This document shows positions 1 to 9,303 of a DNA stretch of 64,000 nucleotides, one piece after another. The stretch is from Listeria costaricensis. GTDB taxonomy: Bacteria; Bacillota; Bacilli; Lactobacillales; Listeriaceae. Where the stretch lies: positions 22,804 through 86,803 of the forward strand of contig NZ_FXUT01000025.1 of the NCBI RefSeq assembly GCF_900183385.1. Direction: 5' to 3'. Numbering within the stretch: the stretch's first letter is position 1; each line of letters begins with the position of its first letter. The notes under the pieces are model-generated. The model had not been told where the DNA came from and made no database searches. It saw nothing but the letters and a program-made list of their open reading frames with translations. The position numbers and the translations under genes are program-made.

Positions 1-1086
1 ATCGGTATTACACGGCTTCATTTAGAAGAGGATGCAGGGAAAAATACGCATACGAATCAAGGGTATTCACTTGTTGATATCAATCGTCAAGGAACGCCAC
101 TAATTGAGATCGTATCGGAGCCGGATATTAGAACGGCTGAAGAAGCTTATGCATATCTGGAAAAACTGAAATCAATCATTCAATATACAGGTGTTTCCGA
201 CGTGAAAATGGAAGAAGGCTCGATGCGTTGTGATGCGAATATCTCGATTCGTCCGGTCGGTCAGGAAGAATTTGGCGTGAAAACGGAGCTGAAAAACCTG
301 AACTCCTTTAACAACGTGCGTAAGGGAATCGAATATGAAGAAAAACGCCAGCGTGAGGTACTTCTTGCGGGTGGAATTATCGAACAGGAAACGCGCCGTT
401 TTGAAGAAGCAACAGGCAAAACGAGCTTGATGCGTGTGAAAGAGGGTTCCGATGATTATCGTTACTTCCCAGAGCCGGATCTAGTCGATTTGTTTATTGA
501 TCAGGCTTGGATGGATCGGATTCGTGCGGAAATCCCAGAGCTGCCTGACAAACGAAAAGAACGTTATGTGACGGAACTAGGCTTGCCTTCCTATGATGCG
601 ATGGTGCTTACACTGACAAAAGAAATGTCTGATTTCTTTGAAGCAACGATCAAAGCCGGCGCAGAAACAAAGCTCGCTTCTAACTGGCTGATGGGTGAAG
701 TATCTGCTTATCTGAATGCTGAACAAAAAGAATTGCATGAGACAGGGCTTACACCGGAAAACCTTGCGGGGATGATCAAACTCATTGAAAATGGGACGAT
801 CTCTTCTAAAATCGCCAAGAAAGTCTTTCGTGAGCTGGCTCAAAATGGTGGGCATGCCGAAGAGGTTGTCAAAGCAAAAGGTCTCGTTCAAATTTCGGAT
901 GAGGGCGAGTTGCGCAAAATCATTACAGCGATTCTGGATGAAAATGAGCAATCAATTGTCGACTTTAAAAATGGGAAGGACCGGGCGATCGGTTTCCTTG
1001 TCGGTCAAGTGATGAAACAAACCAAAGGCCAAGCGAATCCGCCTATGGTCAATAAGATTTTACTGGAAGAAATGAATAAACGCTAA
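1..1086 (+). CDS. gatB: Aspartyl/glutamyl-tRNA amidotransferase subunit B (3' part)
   Basis: The reading frame is already open at base 1, so this is the 3' three-quarters of the gene; the start lies outside the window. GatB binds misacylated Glu-tRNA(Gln) or Asp-tRNA(Asn) and, with GatA and GatC, converts it to the amide. Recognisable GatB stretches are [15 protein letters not shown] near the cut end, [14 protein letters not shown], and YFPEPDL, followed by the helical YqeY-like C-terminal domain ending in LLEEMNKR. In Listeria and relatives gatB is last in gatCAB and dgkB follows, which matches the next gene here. A strong terminator follows the stop. Identification is firm. Confidence 0.96.
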   Translation: MGITRLHLEEDAGKNTHTNQGYSLVDINRQGTPLIEIVSEPDIRTAEEAYAYLEKLKSIIQYTGVSDVKMEEGSMRCDANISIRPVGQEEFGVKTELKNLNSFNNVRKGIEYEEKRQREVLLAGGIIEQETRRFEEATGKTSLMRVKEGSDDYRYFPEPDLVDLFIDQAWMDRIRAEIPELPDKRKERYVTELGLPSYDAMVLTLTKEMSDFFEATIKAGAETKLASNWLMGEVSAYLNAEQKELHETGLTPENLAGMIKLIENGTISSKIAKKVFRELAQNGGHAEEVVKAKGLVQISDEGELRKIITAILDENEQSIVDFKNGKDRAIGFLVGQVMKQTKGQANPPMVNKILLEEMNKR

Positions 1087-1092
1087 TCTGAA

Positions 1093-1169
1093 GCAGAAAC
1101 GGTCTTCAATCAATTTCTTGTCAATTTGACGGGGAGCAGATTTGATTGAGACGGTTTCTGTTTTTTTTA
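1093..1169 (+). terminator. Rho-independent terminator after gatB
   Basis: Long imperfect inverted repeat (cagaaacggtcttcaatcaa pairing with ttgattgagacggtttctg) followed by a run of eight T. It ends the gatCAB operon. Confidence 0.85.
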
Positions 1170-1264
1170 GACCGTTTGACCACTTTCATATGCAGGATTT
1201 TTAAATAAATGGGAGGATATGCACGATTTTTCACTGGTATAAAATAGGCAAGCGACTATTTTTT

Positions 1265-1327
1265 TGCTATAATAAACATGCTGAACAGATGAGGCGTTAC
1301 ACGTTTTGAGTGTAGCCGTTTTTTTGT
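1265..1327 (+). promoter_or_regulatory. dgkB promoter with leader hairpin
   Basis: An extended -10 (TG-c-TATAAT, TATAAT at 1268-1273) lies about 75 bases before dgkB; no good -35 is seen. Just downstream, 1294-1320 forms a bulged hairpin (ggc..tacac with gtgtagcc) followed by seven T (1321-1327), placed between the start of transcription and the dgkB ribosome site at 1331-1337. It looks like a leader terminator or attenuator. Function is inferred from position only. Confidence 0.5.
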
Positions 1328-1346
1328 TGTAGAGAGGATGAAGGCA

Positions 1347-2294
1347 ATGAAGAAGAGAGCTCGCGTAATCTATAATCCAACTTCTGGTCGAGAGCTGATC
1401 AAGAAAAATTTGGCAGATGTCCTGCAAATATTAGAAAATGCAGGTTACGTGACGAGTGCCCATGCGACGACACCAGAAGCAGGTGATGCAAAGCGAGAAG
1501 CTGAACTGGCCGTGGTAGATGGGTATGATCTTGTGGTTGCAGCAGGCGGCGATGGGACTATCAATGAAGTGATCAATGGAATTGCTGAGCAACCGGTTCG
1601 TCCAAAAGTGGGGATCATTCCAACTGGGACGACGAATGACTTTGCTCGTGCGCTTCATGTTCCGCGAGATGTGATCAAGGCAACGGAAATCATTGCTGCT
1701 GGTCAAAGTGTCGCGATGGATATTGGGAAGGCCAATGATACGTATTTTATTAATATTGGCGGTGGCGGCCGTTTGACAGAACTGACCTATGATGTACCAA
1801 GTAAATTAAAAACGATGCTGGGACAGCTGGCCTATTATTTAAAAGGAATCGAAATGCTGCCGTCTTTTAAAGCGACGAAAGTCAAAATTGAATATGATGA
1901 TGGTTTTTTTGAAGGAGAAGCGATGTTTTTCCTGCTTGGGCTGACCAATTCGATTGGCGGGTTTGAAAAGATTGCGCCGGATGCCAAGCTGGATGATGGC
2001 AAATTTTCACTGATAGTGGTCAAAAAGGTCAACTTGGCTGAATTTATTCGTCTGATCACACTGGCTTTACGCGGCGATCATGTGAAAGAACCGAATGTCA
2101 TCTATGTGAAATCTGAAAAAGTTGTGGTGACTTCAGAAGAAAAAATGCTCATCAATTTAGACGGTGAACTAGGCGGAGAGACGCCAATGACTTTTCAAAA
2201 TTTAAATCAGCATATTGAATTTTTTGCGAATGTGGAAGAGATTCCGGCTTCTGATTTGGATGTAAAATACGAGGAACAAACGTTAATTGATTAA
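1347..2294 (+). CDS. dgkB: Diacylglycerol kinase (DgkB type, soluble)
   Basis: Lipid kinase that phosphorylates diacylglycerol released during lipoteichoic acid synthesis and returns it to phospholipid synthesis as phosphatidic acid. The DAGK catalytic domain is clear: IYNPTSGRE near the N-terminus, the glycine-rich nucleotide loop AAGGDGTINEV at about residues 61-71, and GTTNDFARAL at about 95-104. Length (315 aa) is normal for DgkB/YerQ. I chose the ATG at 1347 because AGAGAGG at 1331-1337 is 9 bases upstream, whereas the ATG at 1338 touches it. The gatB-dgkB neighbourhood is usual in Bacilli. A link with the LTA glycosylation genes just downstream is plausible, since DgkB is needed where LTA is made. 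Confidence 0.93.
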   Translation: MKKRARVIYNPTSGRELIKKNLADVLQILENAGYVTSAHATTPEAGDAKREAELAVVDGYDLVVAAGGDGTINEVINGIAEQPVRPKVGIIPTGTTNDFARALHVPRDVIKATEIIAAGQSVAMDIGKANDTYFINIGGGGRLTELTYDVPSKLKTMLGQLAYYLKGIEMLPSFKATKVKIEYDDGFFEGEAMFFLLGLTNSIGGFEKIAPDAKLDDGKFSLIVVKKVNLAEFIRLITLALRGDHVKEPNVIYVKSEKVVVTSEEKMLINLDGELGGETPMTFQNLNQHIEFFANVEEIPASDLDVKYEEQTLID

Positions 2295-2295
2295 T

Positions 2296-2336
2296 AAAAA
2301 GGTGCGAAACCAGTTACTTGGTTTCGCACCTTTTTT
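2296..2336. terminator. Bidirectional terminator between dgkB and yfhO
   Basis: A 12-bp perfect stem (ggtgcgaaacca / tggtttcgcacc, 2301-2330) is flanked by A5 on the left and T6 on the right. It can end dgkB (+) and the convergent yfhO-like gene (-). Confidence 0.9.
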
Positions 2337-2340
2337 GTGA

Positions 2341-4926
2341 TTAGCGGATTCTTCTTGTCAGCATCCGGTGTGCCACCAAGACGCGGCGGCGTTCACGGAT
2401 ATAGAGAAGAAGGAGGATCAAAAGAGAAATGACTGTAACCGTAAGTCCAACACGCATGCCAGGAACATGGTAAGTTGCTGTAATTACCGCTTTTCCTTTT
2501 GGTACCTCGATGGATGTAAAGTAGCCCGCGGTTTTCTTGGCTTCGACATCTTTGCCGTTCACTTGGAAACGCCAGCCTTTATCATAAGGAACTGTTAGCA
2601 GCATGGTACCGCCTGTTTCACTATTTGTCGTCCCTGAAATTGAGCTGTTATCTACTTTCACATCTTGAAGGCCGGTTTCCTGAGCTGCAGTGGCATATTT
2701 AGCAAGGGCAGTAGGGTCGATTGTAAAGAATTACTGAATAGGATAAGTGACCTTTTTATTATAGCTACGATAAGTAACTTTTGTGACATTGGATTGCAGC
2801 ATGGAAATATTTGCTACACCATCTTCATGACCTTTGATTGGATAGGTGTACGCATATTGATCATTAAATAGTACACTTGAGCGATCATATGTGTTAGTCC
2901 ATGTGTATTGATACAATATTTTATCCGACGTAATTTGTGGCAGATAGTAGATGGTATCATAATAGGGTGTTTCTTTACCTTGTGTTGTTTCCGTACCTTC
3001 TTTTTCTACCACACGAATTGGTTTAACTGCACTGACAATTTCATTCTGGCTATCTCCAATTAGCTGAGCAAGATTTTGTTGGGCATTAACCATATCTACA
3101 TAAGGATCTTTGTCAAGCGCTGTCGAAATTTCTTGAGCTGCAGAAGGGTCAATGAAAAACCCTAGGGGAAGTGCTGATGGATTCTCATACACATAGTAAT
3201 TGCCCACTTTATCAGATTTAGCTTGTTTGTAATTGGCAGGATCAATCTGGTACTTCACGCCTAAAATGCTATCACTCAATACGGTTCCGCCGTTTGAAAT
3301 GATTTTGCGGTTTTCTGGTTGGGTGCTATAGCCAAACTGACGCATGGTCTTTGCTAAATCTTCGGCTAACATGGAGCTATTATGTGAGATCGTATTGGCT
3401 TGATAAAGATAGCCGTTGTTCTCATATTGGTCAAAATTTAAAGCCATTCTGTAGAAGCTATCATCGTTTTTTTGAATACCTTTTACGATATTATCTGCCT
3501 TTTGATTAAGCTGAACAGCGGAATAATCTTTGTAAGTAAACTGTTTATCAAGCTTTCTGGATATCAGTAAACCGTTACTTGTCATATCCGCAAAAACAAG
3601 AAAAGCCAAGGCAAATGTCAATAATTTTCGTTTTGAAGGATAGGTGAGTAAAAGCAGCAGAACTGTTGTAAAAGCTACTAATAGCATGGCATTCCCAATA
3701 AATAGTTTTAGATTGACTGTGCCACTTTGGAAAACATATTCCATGACTAGAAGGGCAAACCACGCAATAAAGGAAAGAAAAATCCATTTGCGATCTTTGG
3801 CATCGAGTCGTTGGAAAAGGATAAAAGCCATAACAATAATAGTAAATGAGAATAGGAAAGAGAAGCGATATGGAAACCATGTGGGAGGTGTCATAGCATG
3901 CCAAATCAAATTAAGTATGCCGAATTTGAAACTAAGCATAAAGAGGGCAACAAGAACACCAAAACATATTTTCTCCCGCCATTTTGTCTTTTTGGATAGG
4001 AAGAAGACTGGTAACAATATAATTACAAGAATTCCAGAAAAGATATTGGCGTAGTATGTGGCACCACCGGTTGTGATAAGCGAGTCATAGGTGCCGTTAA
4101 AGAATTTAGCAAAAATCCGTAAAATCCCTTGTGCGTTTGGAATAAAATCACTGGCATTTTTATGAATGGTTTGTGACTGAATGATCGTTGGGAAAAACAA
4201 AACAAACGAAATCCCGAGTGATAGTAAGGTACTGCTTAAAAAGATTAAAATAGAAGAAAGCATCTTACGCCATTCTATTTTTCTAGAAAGCATCTTAACA
4301 ATAAAGTAAACAAAAACAAATCCGCCTACCATATAGGATATGTAGAAACTGGAAATAAACATCAGTGCAAGTGCTAACACAAAGAGTACGCTAAAACGTC
4401 GGCGAATGATTTTTTCTACCCCTTCGAGAATTAATGGCAGATAAATCAAACCGTCCAGCCACATCACATTTTGCGCGTAACACATGGCGTATCCCATTAA
4501 TGCATAGCAAAGTGAAAACATGACCACCACTGTATCGGAAGAGAACGTTTTGAGACGTTTCAAGTAAAAAGCCATTGTGGCACCAGCAGCGCCTATTTTG
4601 AAAATCGTTAGAAAGACAATGGCGTCCGGTAAATGGTCACGGCTGAAAAGTAATAGAAGAAAATTAAACGGACTACTCAAATAATAAGAAAAAACGCCCG
4701 CCTGATTCATCCCAAGAGCAGTTTCCCAAGAGAATAGGGTGAAATCAGTTTGATGGAAAAAGTCATAAAAATAGTAGAAGAAAGAGCGGTATTGCCCATA
4801 TAAATCTACAACAAAGATAGAGCGATCCCCGAAAGGATGGAATTGTTGAAAAGCAAAGATACTTGTCATTGCTAGCATCGGTAGTAAAAACGCCAACAAA
4901 TAGACAACCCGTTTTTTTATTTTCAT
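2341..4926 (-). pseudogene. yfhO: YfhO-like membrane glycosyltransferase, interrupted by an in-frame TAA
   Basis: Large polytopic membrane protein of the YfhO family (about 860 residues in full). In Bacillus subtilis (CsbB/YfhO) and Listeria (GtlA/GtlB) such a protein adds a sugar to lipoteichoic acid outside the cell, using a lipid-linked sugar made by the GT2 partner, whose gene is divergent here. Start at 4926 (MKIKKRVVYLL) has AGAGGTG upstream. About a dozen membrane helices fill the first half, then an extracellular domain. An in-frame TAA at 2731-2733, after ...TYPIQ, cuts off the last 130 codons; the same frame continues (FFTIDPTALAKYATA...) to the C-terminal helix and basic tail at 2341. 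So the only defect is one stop codon: a real nonsense mutation, a sequencing error, or readthrough. Confidence 0.82.
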
Positions 4927-4966
4927 ATATACACCTCTACATTTAGTATAATCTATGGCTGTAAAT

Positions 4967-4975
4967 ATTATAGCA
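4967..4975 (-). promoter_or_regulatory. Extended -10 of the yfhO-like gene
   Basis: On the minus strand TGC-TATAAT (TATAAT at 4972-4967) lies about 40 bases before the ATG at 4926. No convincing -35 is seen. Confidence 0.45.
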
Positions 4976-5052
4976 TGTTTATTATTACAAATAAAAGTCT
5001 TTTTTTGCAATGATGTTAATCTAATGATATTCCGTAATGAAAATGTTACCTA

Positions 5053-5081
5053 TTCACAAGCTTGCCTTTTTATGTTAAAAT
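5053..5081 (+). promoter_or_regulatory. Sigma-A-type promoter of the GT2 gene
   Basis: TTCACA at 5053-5058 and TAAAAT at 5076-5081 with a 17-base spacer, 45 bases before the start codon at 5127. The two genes of the glycosylation pair are transcribed divergently. Confidence 0.5.
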
Positions 5082-5126
5082 AAATTGAATTAACGGGAGT
5101 CGATTAGTAAAGGAGACACTAGAAGT

Positions 5127-6086
5127 ATGAAATTAGTGACAATATTAATACCTGCATATAATGAAGAAGATGTTTTAGGTCAATTATATGAGCGCTTAAA
5201 TAGCGTGACTGGTGGTTTGCCTAATTATGAATTCGAATATCTTTTTATTAATGATGGTAGTAAAGATCGGACATTGGACATTTTAAAAGAATTTCGTGAA
5301 ACAGACAAGCGGGTTTCTTTCGTGGATCTTAGTCGCAACTTTGGCAAGGAAACAGCGATGATTGCCGGGCTTGATTATGCAAAAGGCGATGCAGTGGTGA
5401 TTATTGATGCTGACCTACAAGACCCACCCGAGCTTATTCCTGAGATGATTCGTTACTGGGAAGAGGGATATGATGATGTTTACGCAAAACGCCGTTCCCG
5501 TGATGGCGAAACATTCTTGAAAAAATATACCTCTAAAAAGTTCTATCAATTATTGAAAAAAATGGCAAGTGTGCCGATTCAAGAGGATACAGGCGATTTT
5601 CGTTTACTTGATCGCAGGGCGGTAGAGGCTCTCAGAATGTTGCGCGAAACGCAGCGATATACGAAAGGCATGTTCAGCTGGATCGGTTATAATAAGAAGG
5701 AAATCGAATTTGATCGTGATCCACGGGCTGCCGGGGAAACCAAATGGAACTATTTCAAGTTGATTAATTTGGCGATTGAAGGGATTACTTCTTTCACAAC
5801 TGGGCCGCTTCGACTGTCGGCGATTGTCGGAAGTATCGTTTCACTTTGTGCCTTTATTTTTATGATCTGGGTATTTATTAAGACGCTGATTATGGGGGCG
5901 GATGTGAGTGGCTATCCTTCACTGATGATCGTGATTTTATTCCTTGGCGGGATTCAACTACTTTCACTCGGAATTATCGGCGAATATTTGGGCCGAATTT
6001 TCAATGAGACCAAACGTCGTCCGCTGTACTTTGTGGATGAATATAATGATGAAAAAGTAAGAGAGATTGAACGAAAGAAATGTTAA
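5127..6086 (+). CDS. Membrane glycosyltransferase family 2 (CsbB/GtlA-like, polyprenyl-phosphate sugar synthase)
   Basis: A GT2 enzyme of the DPM1-like bactoprenol glucosyltransferase group: it moves a nucleotide sugar onto undecaprenyl phosphate on the inner face of the membrane. Visible are the nucleotide-sugar fold starting TILIPAYNEED, DGSKDRT at about residues 48-54, the DxD-containing DADLQDPPEL near 94-103, and two C-terminal membrane helices (about 232-255 and 268-292). Length 319 is typical. Paired with the divergent yfhO-like gene it would supply the lipid-linked sugar for LTA glycosylation (family knowledge: CsbB/YfhO, GtlA/GtlB). Because the partner is interrupted, its product may have no transferase to use it. 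The choice of sugar cannot be read from sequence. Confidence 0.88.
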   Translation: MKLVTILIPAYNEEDVLGQLYERLNSVTGGLPNYEFEYLFINDGSKDRTLDILKEFRETDKRVSFVDLSRNFGKETAMIAGLDYAKGDAVVIIDADLQDPPELIPEMIRYWEEGYDDVYAKRRSRDGETFLKKYTSKKFYQLLKKMASVPIQEDTGDFRLLDRRAVEALRMLRETQRYTKGMFSWIGYNKKEIEFDRDPRAAGETKWNYFKLINLAIEGITSFTTGPLRLSAIVGSIVSLCAFIFMIWVFIKTLIMGADVSGYPSLMIVILFLGGIQLLSLGIIGEYLGRIFNETKRRPLYFVDEYNDEKVREIERKKC

Positions 6087-6087
6087 A

Positions 6088-6122
6088 GAAACGCAGTTCT
6101 CATTTTGAGAACTGCGTTTTTC
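6088..6122. terminator. Bidirectional terminator after the GT2 gene
   Basis: 13-bp stem aacgcagttctca / tgagaactgcgtt with a 3-base loop, then T5. It sits between the convergent GT2 and LOG genes. Confidence 0.9.
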
Positions 6123-6126
6123 GCTG

Positions 6127-6705
6127 TTAAGCCTCTAATTCCTGCCATTTATTGACTTTTTCTGGTTGCTGGTAGTTCGCTAATTGCTCGACTAATTTAA
6201 GCGGAGATGCGGTATTAATAAATAACCTGTCTTGCCCGGCGTGAATAAATCCTTCCTGAATGGCCTGTTTGACCCAAGTTATCAGCGGATCATAAAAGCC
6301 GTTTATATTAAAAAAGGCGATTGGTTTTTGATGGAGCCCAAGTTGAGCGTAGCTGAGCACCTCGGAAATTTCTTCTAATGTGCCAAAACCTCCTGGAAGC
6401 GCAATGAAAGCGTCGCTAAGCCGAATCATTTCAGCCTTTCGCTCTGGCATCGAATGTACCTCAATTAGCTCAGAAAGGCCTTGATGAACCATTTCGCTGC
6501 GAAAAAGTCCTTTTGGCATCACACCGGTTACATGACGTCCAGATTTCAACATCTCATCTGCCATCACGCGCATCAGTCCTAAGCTACCGCCGCCGTAAAT
6601 CAGATCATGACCAGCGCCGCTTAAAACTTGTGCAAGCTCTGTGACGTTTTCTGTATACTGGCTTGTTTTTCCGGGATTTGACCCGCAATACACACATATA
6701 TTCAT
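6127..6705 (-). CDS. LOG family protein (TIGR00730, cytokinin riboside 5'-monophosphate phosphoribohydrolase-like)
   Basis: 192-residue Rossmann-like protein of the LOG/YvdD family, which cleaves the N-glycosidic bond of nucleoside 5'-monophosphates. Signature residues are visible: ICVYCGSNPG at the N-terminus, LIYGGGSLGLM, the E/R pair in MPERKAEM, and PGGFGTLEE, the family's PGGxGTxxE motif. I chose the ATG at 6705 because AAAGGGG lies just upstream and family proteins begin at this point; the longer open frame to 6780 has no ribosome site. The physiological substrate in Bacilli is not established. It is a single-gene unit that shares a terminator with the GT2 gene. Confidence 0.9.
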   Translation of the reverse strand: MNICVYCGSNPGKTSQYTENVTELAQVLSGAGHDLIYGGGSLGLMRVMADEMLKSGRHVTGVMPKGLFRSEMVHQGLSELIEVHSMPERKAEMIRLSDAFIALPGGFGTLEEISEVLSYAQLGLHQKPIAFFNINGFYDPLITWVKQAIQEGFIHAGQDRLFINTASPLKLVEQLANYQQPEKVNKWQELEA

Positions 6706-6883
6706 TTTTTGCCCCTTTCTATCCAATAAGATAAATTTTACGCGCAGAGGTCGAAAACGGCAAGTAAAAAAGTAATACAATTAAATAGTAAATTAGTTGT
6801 CTTTTTTGTAAAAGGATTGTATAAATTATATCAAAGAATTATAATAATGAAGCCTTGAAATATTTGAAAGTAGGTGGAAAAGC

Positions 6884-7639
6884 TTGCTGCGGGCCCAGAT
6901 GAATAAAAAAATAGTGGCTATTTTAGCGATTCTTCTTGTTTTGGCGGCAGTGATTTGGCTTGTTTTCTGGAGAGTGGAGGCGAGGGAAGTGGTGCCTAAA
7001 GTAACGCAAGCCGAACTGATCGAAAGCAATAAATCATGGGTAGAAACGAAGACCCCTCTGCCACTGACGGAGAATATTTTTATGAATTTGCCGGCAAAAG
7101 ATTCAAAAGTGACTGTGACGAGTTCGGGCAACTTGGTGCTTGAAACAACCAATCCATACTATCTGAAACAATTGGCAGATGAAAATGACCGGTTCACCAA
7201 TATCAAAGAATATCGGCTGGTGATTTTTGCGGACAAGGTCTCTGAATATATCAATAATAGTAAATATCGCTATCCAACAGGGTATGGCCATACAGGTATG
7301 TCGGATTATCAAATTGAAAGTGGTATTCGCGAAATCAGTAGTGGGCAAGAGGCACTGCCGCTAAAAAAAGAGGGGCAGACAGTCGATTTGAAAAGCTCGC
7401 TTACTACTCGTTATGCGAACGATCTGGCCAAGGATACAGCAGATGCCTTTGAATTTGATGCGCTAGATCAAGGGGCAGCTATTGATGATCAATTTGAAAC
7501 GTCTTTTCAAGATGTCACGGCCTATCCGAAAGAATTTTATTATGATTTCACTGTAACAAAGAAAGCCTTTTTTCTGTGGAGTGAGACGGGTGAGGCGACA
7601 ATCACTGAACCAGTCGGCATTGAATATGTGATGAAATAG
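6884..7639 (+). CDS. Uncharacterised membrane-anchored protein
   Basis: Not recognised. The protein starts with a short basic segment (NKK) and one hydrophobic helix (about residues 9-29), followed by a roughly 220-residue soluble, probably extracytoplasmic domain rich in beta-type sequence; no lipobox cysteine is seen, so it is either an N-terminally anchored or a secreted protein. I chose the TTG at 6884 because AGGTGG at 6872-6877 is 6 bases upstream; the in-frame ATG at 6899 is 21 bases away. A terminator follows. It lies between the LOG gene and rlmCD with its own transcription unit. Nothing in it points to a catalytic function. Confidence 0.72.
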   Translation: MLRAQMNKKIVAILAILLVLAAVIWLVFWRVEAREVVPKVTQAELIESNKSWVETKTPLPLTENIFMNLPAKDSKVTVTSSGNLVLETTNPYYLKQLADENDRFTNIKEYRLVIFADKVSEYINNSKYRYPTGYGHTGMSDYQIESGIREISSGQEALPLKKEGQTVDLKSSLTTRYANDLAKDTADAFEFDALDQGAAIDDQFETSFQDVTAYPKEFYYDFTVTKKAFFLWSETGEATITEPVGIEYVMK

Positions 7640-7668
7640 AACAGAGCTTTTGTCGGCTCTGTTTTTTT
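7640..7668 (+). terminator. Terminator
   Basis: 8-bp stem aacagagc / gctctgtt followed by T7, one base after the stop codon of the preceding gene. Confidence 0.85.
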
Positions 7669-7726
7669 GATGGGATTTCCGTTATAATGAATTGTTGAAA
7701 CAAATTGGGAGGAAGTGTGAGACAAG

Positions 7727-9094
7727 GTGGCACATGCAGTAGAAAAAAATCAGGAAATCGAGCTTTCAGTCATTGATTTGACACATGAAGGGAGCGGTGT
7801 TGCCAAGATTGACGGCTATCCGCTTTTCATACCGAACACGCTTCCCGGCGAGCGCGTAAAAATCAAAGTGGTGAAGGCGGGCAAAAAATTCGGCTATGGT
7901 CGACTGGTGGAGCTCCTTGAAGCAAGTCCAGATCGAGTGGAGCCACCTTGCCCTGTCTATCAAAAATGCGGCGGTTGTCAGTTGCAGCATTTGTCGTATG
8001 CGGGACAGCTTCGGTTCAAGCAAAAGCAGGTTTATGAAGTGATGCGCCGGATTGGCAAGCAAAGTGTGGCGGTGCACGAAACGCTCGGCATGGCTGAGCC
8101 GTTCTACTATCGGAACAAATCGCAGGTGCCGGTCGGCTATGTGGACGGCAAACTGGCAGCGGGCTTTTACCAAAAACGGAGTCACCAAATTATCGACATG
8201 GATGCGTGTCTGATTCAAAATAAACAAAACGATGCGGCGGTGCAGGCCACGCGGAAGATTCTGGCGGAATATGGCCTGGAGCCGTATGATGAGGAACGGA
8301 ACCGGGGTGACATTCGGCATATCATGACGAGGAGCAGCTATACGAACCAGGAGCTGATGCTTGTTCTTGTGACCCGGAAAGCCCAATTTCCCTATAAAGA
8401 AGTTATTTTAGAGCGACTTCAGGCAGAAATTCCGCAGCTCGTTTCGATTGTGCAAAATGTCAATCCGGATAAAACGAATGTGATTTTTGGCAAAAAGACG
8501 ATTGTGCTGTGGGGGAAAGAGGCCATTGTCGACACGATTCACGGGATCGAGTTCAAAATTTCGGCGCGCTCTTTCTATCAGGTCAACCCGGTGCAGACTG
8601 AGCGATTGTATCAGGAAGCACTTGATCGTGCGGGGCTTACTGGTGAGGAGACGGTCATTGATGCTTATTGCGGTATCGGCTCGATTTCACTTTGTCTGGC
8701 GAAACAGGCGAAACATGTGTATGGCGTGGAGATCGTTCCAGAGGCGATTGAGGATGCGCGTAAAAATGCAGCTCATAATGAGATGGATAATGTGACATTT
8801 GAAGTGGGCAAAGCGGAAGAGGTCATTCCGAAATGGTATCAAGAGGGCGTCGTGGCAGATGTGCTTGTTGTGGACCCGCCGCGCAAGGGTTGTGATGAGC
8901 AGCTACTAGCGACGATTTTGAAAATGCAGCCGAAGCGTGTGGTCTATGTGTCGTGCAATCCAGCGACGCTTGCTCGTGATATGCAGATTTTGACTGACGG
9001 CGGCTACGCGGCTGAGGATGTTCAGCCGGTGGATATGTTTCCGATGACGACGCATGTTGAGACGGTAGTATTGATGTCAAGAGTCGAAGGATAA
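7727..9094 (+). CDS. rlmCD: 23S rRNA (uracil-5-)-methyltransferase RlmCD/RlmD, C-terminus replaced by prophage
   Basis: SAM-dependent enzyme that makes 5-methyluridine in 23S rRNA (one Gram-positive enzyme, YefA, modifies both U747 and U1939). An N-terminal TRAM domain (about 1-65) is followed by the [4Fe-4S] cysteine set CPVYQKCGGCQ (near 76-86), then the methyltransferase fold with DAYCGIGSISL, VVDPPRKGCD and the catalytic-cysteine motif VSCNPATLARD. The start is GTG at 7727, with GGGAGG upstream. The prophage crossover lies in the codons for the HVE near the end (9053-9057), so the last dozen residues (ETVVLMSRVEG region) come from the phage; the displaced native-type tail is at 63643-63684. 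The catalytic core is intact, so activity is probably kept. Confidence 0.93.
   Translation: MAHAVEKNQEIELSVIDLTHEGSGVAKIDGYPLFIPNTLPGERVKIKVVKAGKKFGYGRLVELLEASPDRVEPPCPVYQKCGGCQLQHLSYAGQLRFKQKQVYEVMRRIGKQSVAVHETLGMAEPFYYRNKSQVPVGYVDGKLAAGFYQKRSHQIIDMDACLIQNKQNDAAVQATRKILAEYGLEPYDEERNRGDIRHIMTRSSYTNQELMLVLVTRKAQFPYKEVILERLQAEIPQLVSIVQNVNPDKTNVIFGKKTIVLWGKEAIVDTIHGIEFKISARSFYQVNPVQTERLYQEALDRAGLTGEETVIDAYCGIGSISLCLAKQAKHVYGVEIVPEAIEDARKNAAHNEMDNVTFEVGKAEEVIPKWYQEGVVADVLVVDPPRKGCDEQLLATILKMQPKRVVYVSCNPATLARDMQILTDGGYAAEDVQPVDMFPMTTHVETVVLMSRVEG
9053..9057 (+). other. attL core (in rlmCD)
   Basis: CATGT, shared with the right end in the same reading frame position (His-Val codons of HVE). Downstream bases differ between the two ends, as expected if attL = host left arm + phage arm. 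Large serine recombinases need only a very short shared core. Confidence 0.6.
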
Positions 9095-9212
9095 TAGCCG
9101 CGAAAGCCCGGTAATACTGCGGTTTTCGTGCAATCGGGCAAATTCGGCATCGGGCAGGACGGACGCTTCTCGGTAACTTATCCAAGGGCAAATCCGGTCG
9201 AAAAGTGTGAGA

Positions 9213-9263
9213 GTTGAGTTGCCACGGTAGATGTCACTATGTTGAGTTGCCACGTTAGATGTC
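9213..9263. repeat. Two 23-bp direct repeats near attL
   Basis: gttgagttgccacg-n-tagatgtc occurs at 9213-9235 and 9241-9263 with one mismatch, 28 bp apart. They lie between the recombined rlmCD end and the first cargo gene. They could be recombinase arm sites or the remnant of an IS21-type transposon end, which often carries such repeats. No transposase is present. Confidence 0.6.
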
Positions 9264-9303
9264 GGGGAGTTGTGGCTGTGAGATAGATGTTAGGAGGAGT
9301 TGG

